Assembly (NCBI GenBank): GCA_945952425.1
Contig: CAMFIX010000182.1
Span: forward strand, 1-6,380
Source of the DNA: an uncultured Pseudorhodobacter sp.
GTDB taxonomy: Bacteria; Pseudomonadota; Alphaproteobacteria; Rhodobacterales; Rhodobacteraceae
DNA length: 6,380 nt
Direction: 5' to 3'
In this document: positions 5,786 through 6,380 of the stretch, piece after piece
How positions within the stretch are numbered: the stretch's first letter is position 1
How the letters are laid out: the number at the start of each line of letters is the position of its first letter
Position numbers and translations under genes: made by a program
The notes under the pieces: model-generated
Databases searched by the model: none
Told to the model about the DNA's origin: nothing
The model's input: only the letters and a program-made list of their open reading frames with translations

Positions 5786-6380
5786 ATGACCGAGACGCGC
5801 AAGATCCCGACCCATGAGGTCACCTATGCCCGGCTGCGGGACATGATCCTCTTCGGCACCCTCGCCCCGGGCCAGCCCGTCACCATCCAGGGCCTCGTCA
5901 CCGACCTCTCCGCCGGCATGACCCCGGTGCGCGAGGCGATCCGCCGCCTGGCCGCCGAAGGCGCGCTGATGCCGCAGGGCAACCGCCGCGTCACCGTGCC
6001 GCGCATGGACCGCGGGCTGCTGGAACAGATCGCCTTCGCCCGTCAGACCATCGAGCCGCATCTGGCCGACCTCGCCGCCCAAAGCGCCACGCAAGCCCTC
6101 ATCGCCCGGCTGGAGGCGCATGACGCCGCCGTCGATGCCGCGATCAAGGCGGGCGATATCCACGGCTATCTGGAAAGCAACCACGCCTTCCATTTCGCGC
6201 TCTACGAGGCCTCGGGTGCCGCGGTCCTCACCGACATGGCCCGCTCGCTCTGGCTGCGCTTTGGCCCCTCGCTGCGCATCGTGATCGAAAAGGGCGGCGC
6301 CTCGGGCCTGCGGGCGGGCCGCGTCGAGCTTCTCGCCGCGCTGCACAAGGACGACACCCCCGCCGTCGCCCGTGCCATGC
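5786..6380 (+). CDS. GntR-family transcriptional regulator, FCD (FadR) subfamily, 3' end missing
   Basis: The frame opens at ATG 5786 and stays open to the window edge, giving 198 residues of a protein usually about 210-240 long, so only the C-terminal tail is missing. An N-terminal winged helix-turn-helix spans roughly residues 10-72: YARLRDMILFGTLAPGQ, then MTPVREAIRRLAAEGAL (45-61), which matches the GntR recognition-helix pattern, then the wing GNRRVTVP (65-72). An all-helical FCD ligand-binding domain follows, with IEPHLADLAA (89-98) and SNHAFHFALYEASG (131-144), in which Asn132 and His136 match the first metal-ligand positions. The usual later histidine (expected near residue 179 in AGRVELLAAL) is arginine, so ligand or metal handling may differ. 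A weak GGGA site lies five bases upstream. Likely a separate transcription unit and self-regulated; control of the upstream sugar operon is possible but unproven. Confidence 0.92.
   Translation, partial: MTETRKIPTHEVTYARLRDMILFGTLAPGQPVTIQGLVTDLSAGMTPVREAIRRLAAEGALMPQGNRRVTVPRMDRGLLEQIAFARQTIEPHLADLAAQSATQALIARLEAHDAAVDAAIKAGDIHGYLESNHAFHFALYEASGAAVLTDMARSLWLRFGPSLRIVIEKGGASGLRAGRVELLAALHKDDTPAVARAM

Noticed and set aside
5615..6346. A 243-codon open frame on the - strand across the intergenic repeat and the GntR gene
   Set aside because: No domain is recognisable and it overlaps a clear winged helix plus FCD protein on the + strand.

Overview
The window is GC-rich, with a strong preference for G or C at third codon positions, and almost fully coding on the + strand. 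Gene content, codon use and the type of intergenic repeat point to an alphaproteobacterium, most likely of the Rhodobacteraceae/Paracoccaceae. That placement is an inference from style and not from a marker gene.

Bases 1-5531 are the 3' part of a tightly packed carbohydrate-uptake and catabolism operon. It runs in this order: the C-terminal end of a MalG-type ABC permease (cut by the window edge), a MalK/UgpC-type ABC ATPase, a cytoplasmic GH2 beta-mannosidase, a TIM-barrel sugar isomerase/epimerase-like protein, and a Gfo/Idh/MocA NAD(P)-dependent oxidoreductase. Gaps between genes are 4 nt, 2 nt, a 1-nt stop/start overlap, and 2 nt, so one message with translational coupling is likely. The simplest reading is that a beta-mannoside or manno-oligosaccharide is imported intact, hydrolysed in the cytoplasm by the GH2 enzyme, and further converted by the isomerase and oxidoreductase. 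The pairing of the last two families recalls the 3-keto-glycoside chemistry described for E. coli YcjR/YcjS, which makes an oxidise/convert/reduce step on the glycoside a plausible alternative or addition.

Bases 5532-5785 are non-coding and unusually structured. A GC-rich hairpin follows the operon stop by six bases. It belongs to a composite element of about 170 bp made of two convergent, related repeat units. One unit carries an extra 41-nt module that includes a perfect 28-bp palindrome. Downstream lie a candidate promoter and a perfect 12-bp palindrome, GTTTGATCAAAC, directly before the next gene.

From 5786 to the window end is an FCD-type GntR transcriptional regulator, open at the right edge. 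It is probably a separate transcription unit. Whether it controls the upstream operon cannot be told from this sequence. No tRNA, rRNA, CRISPR array or insertion sequence was seen.
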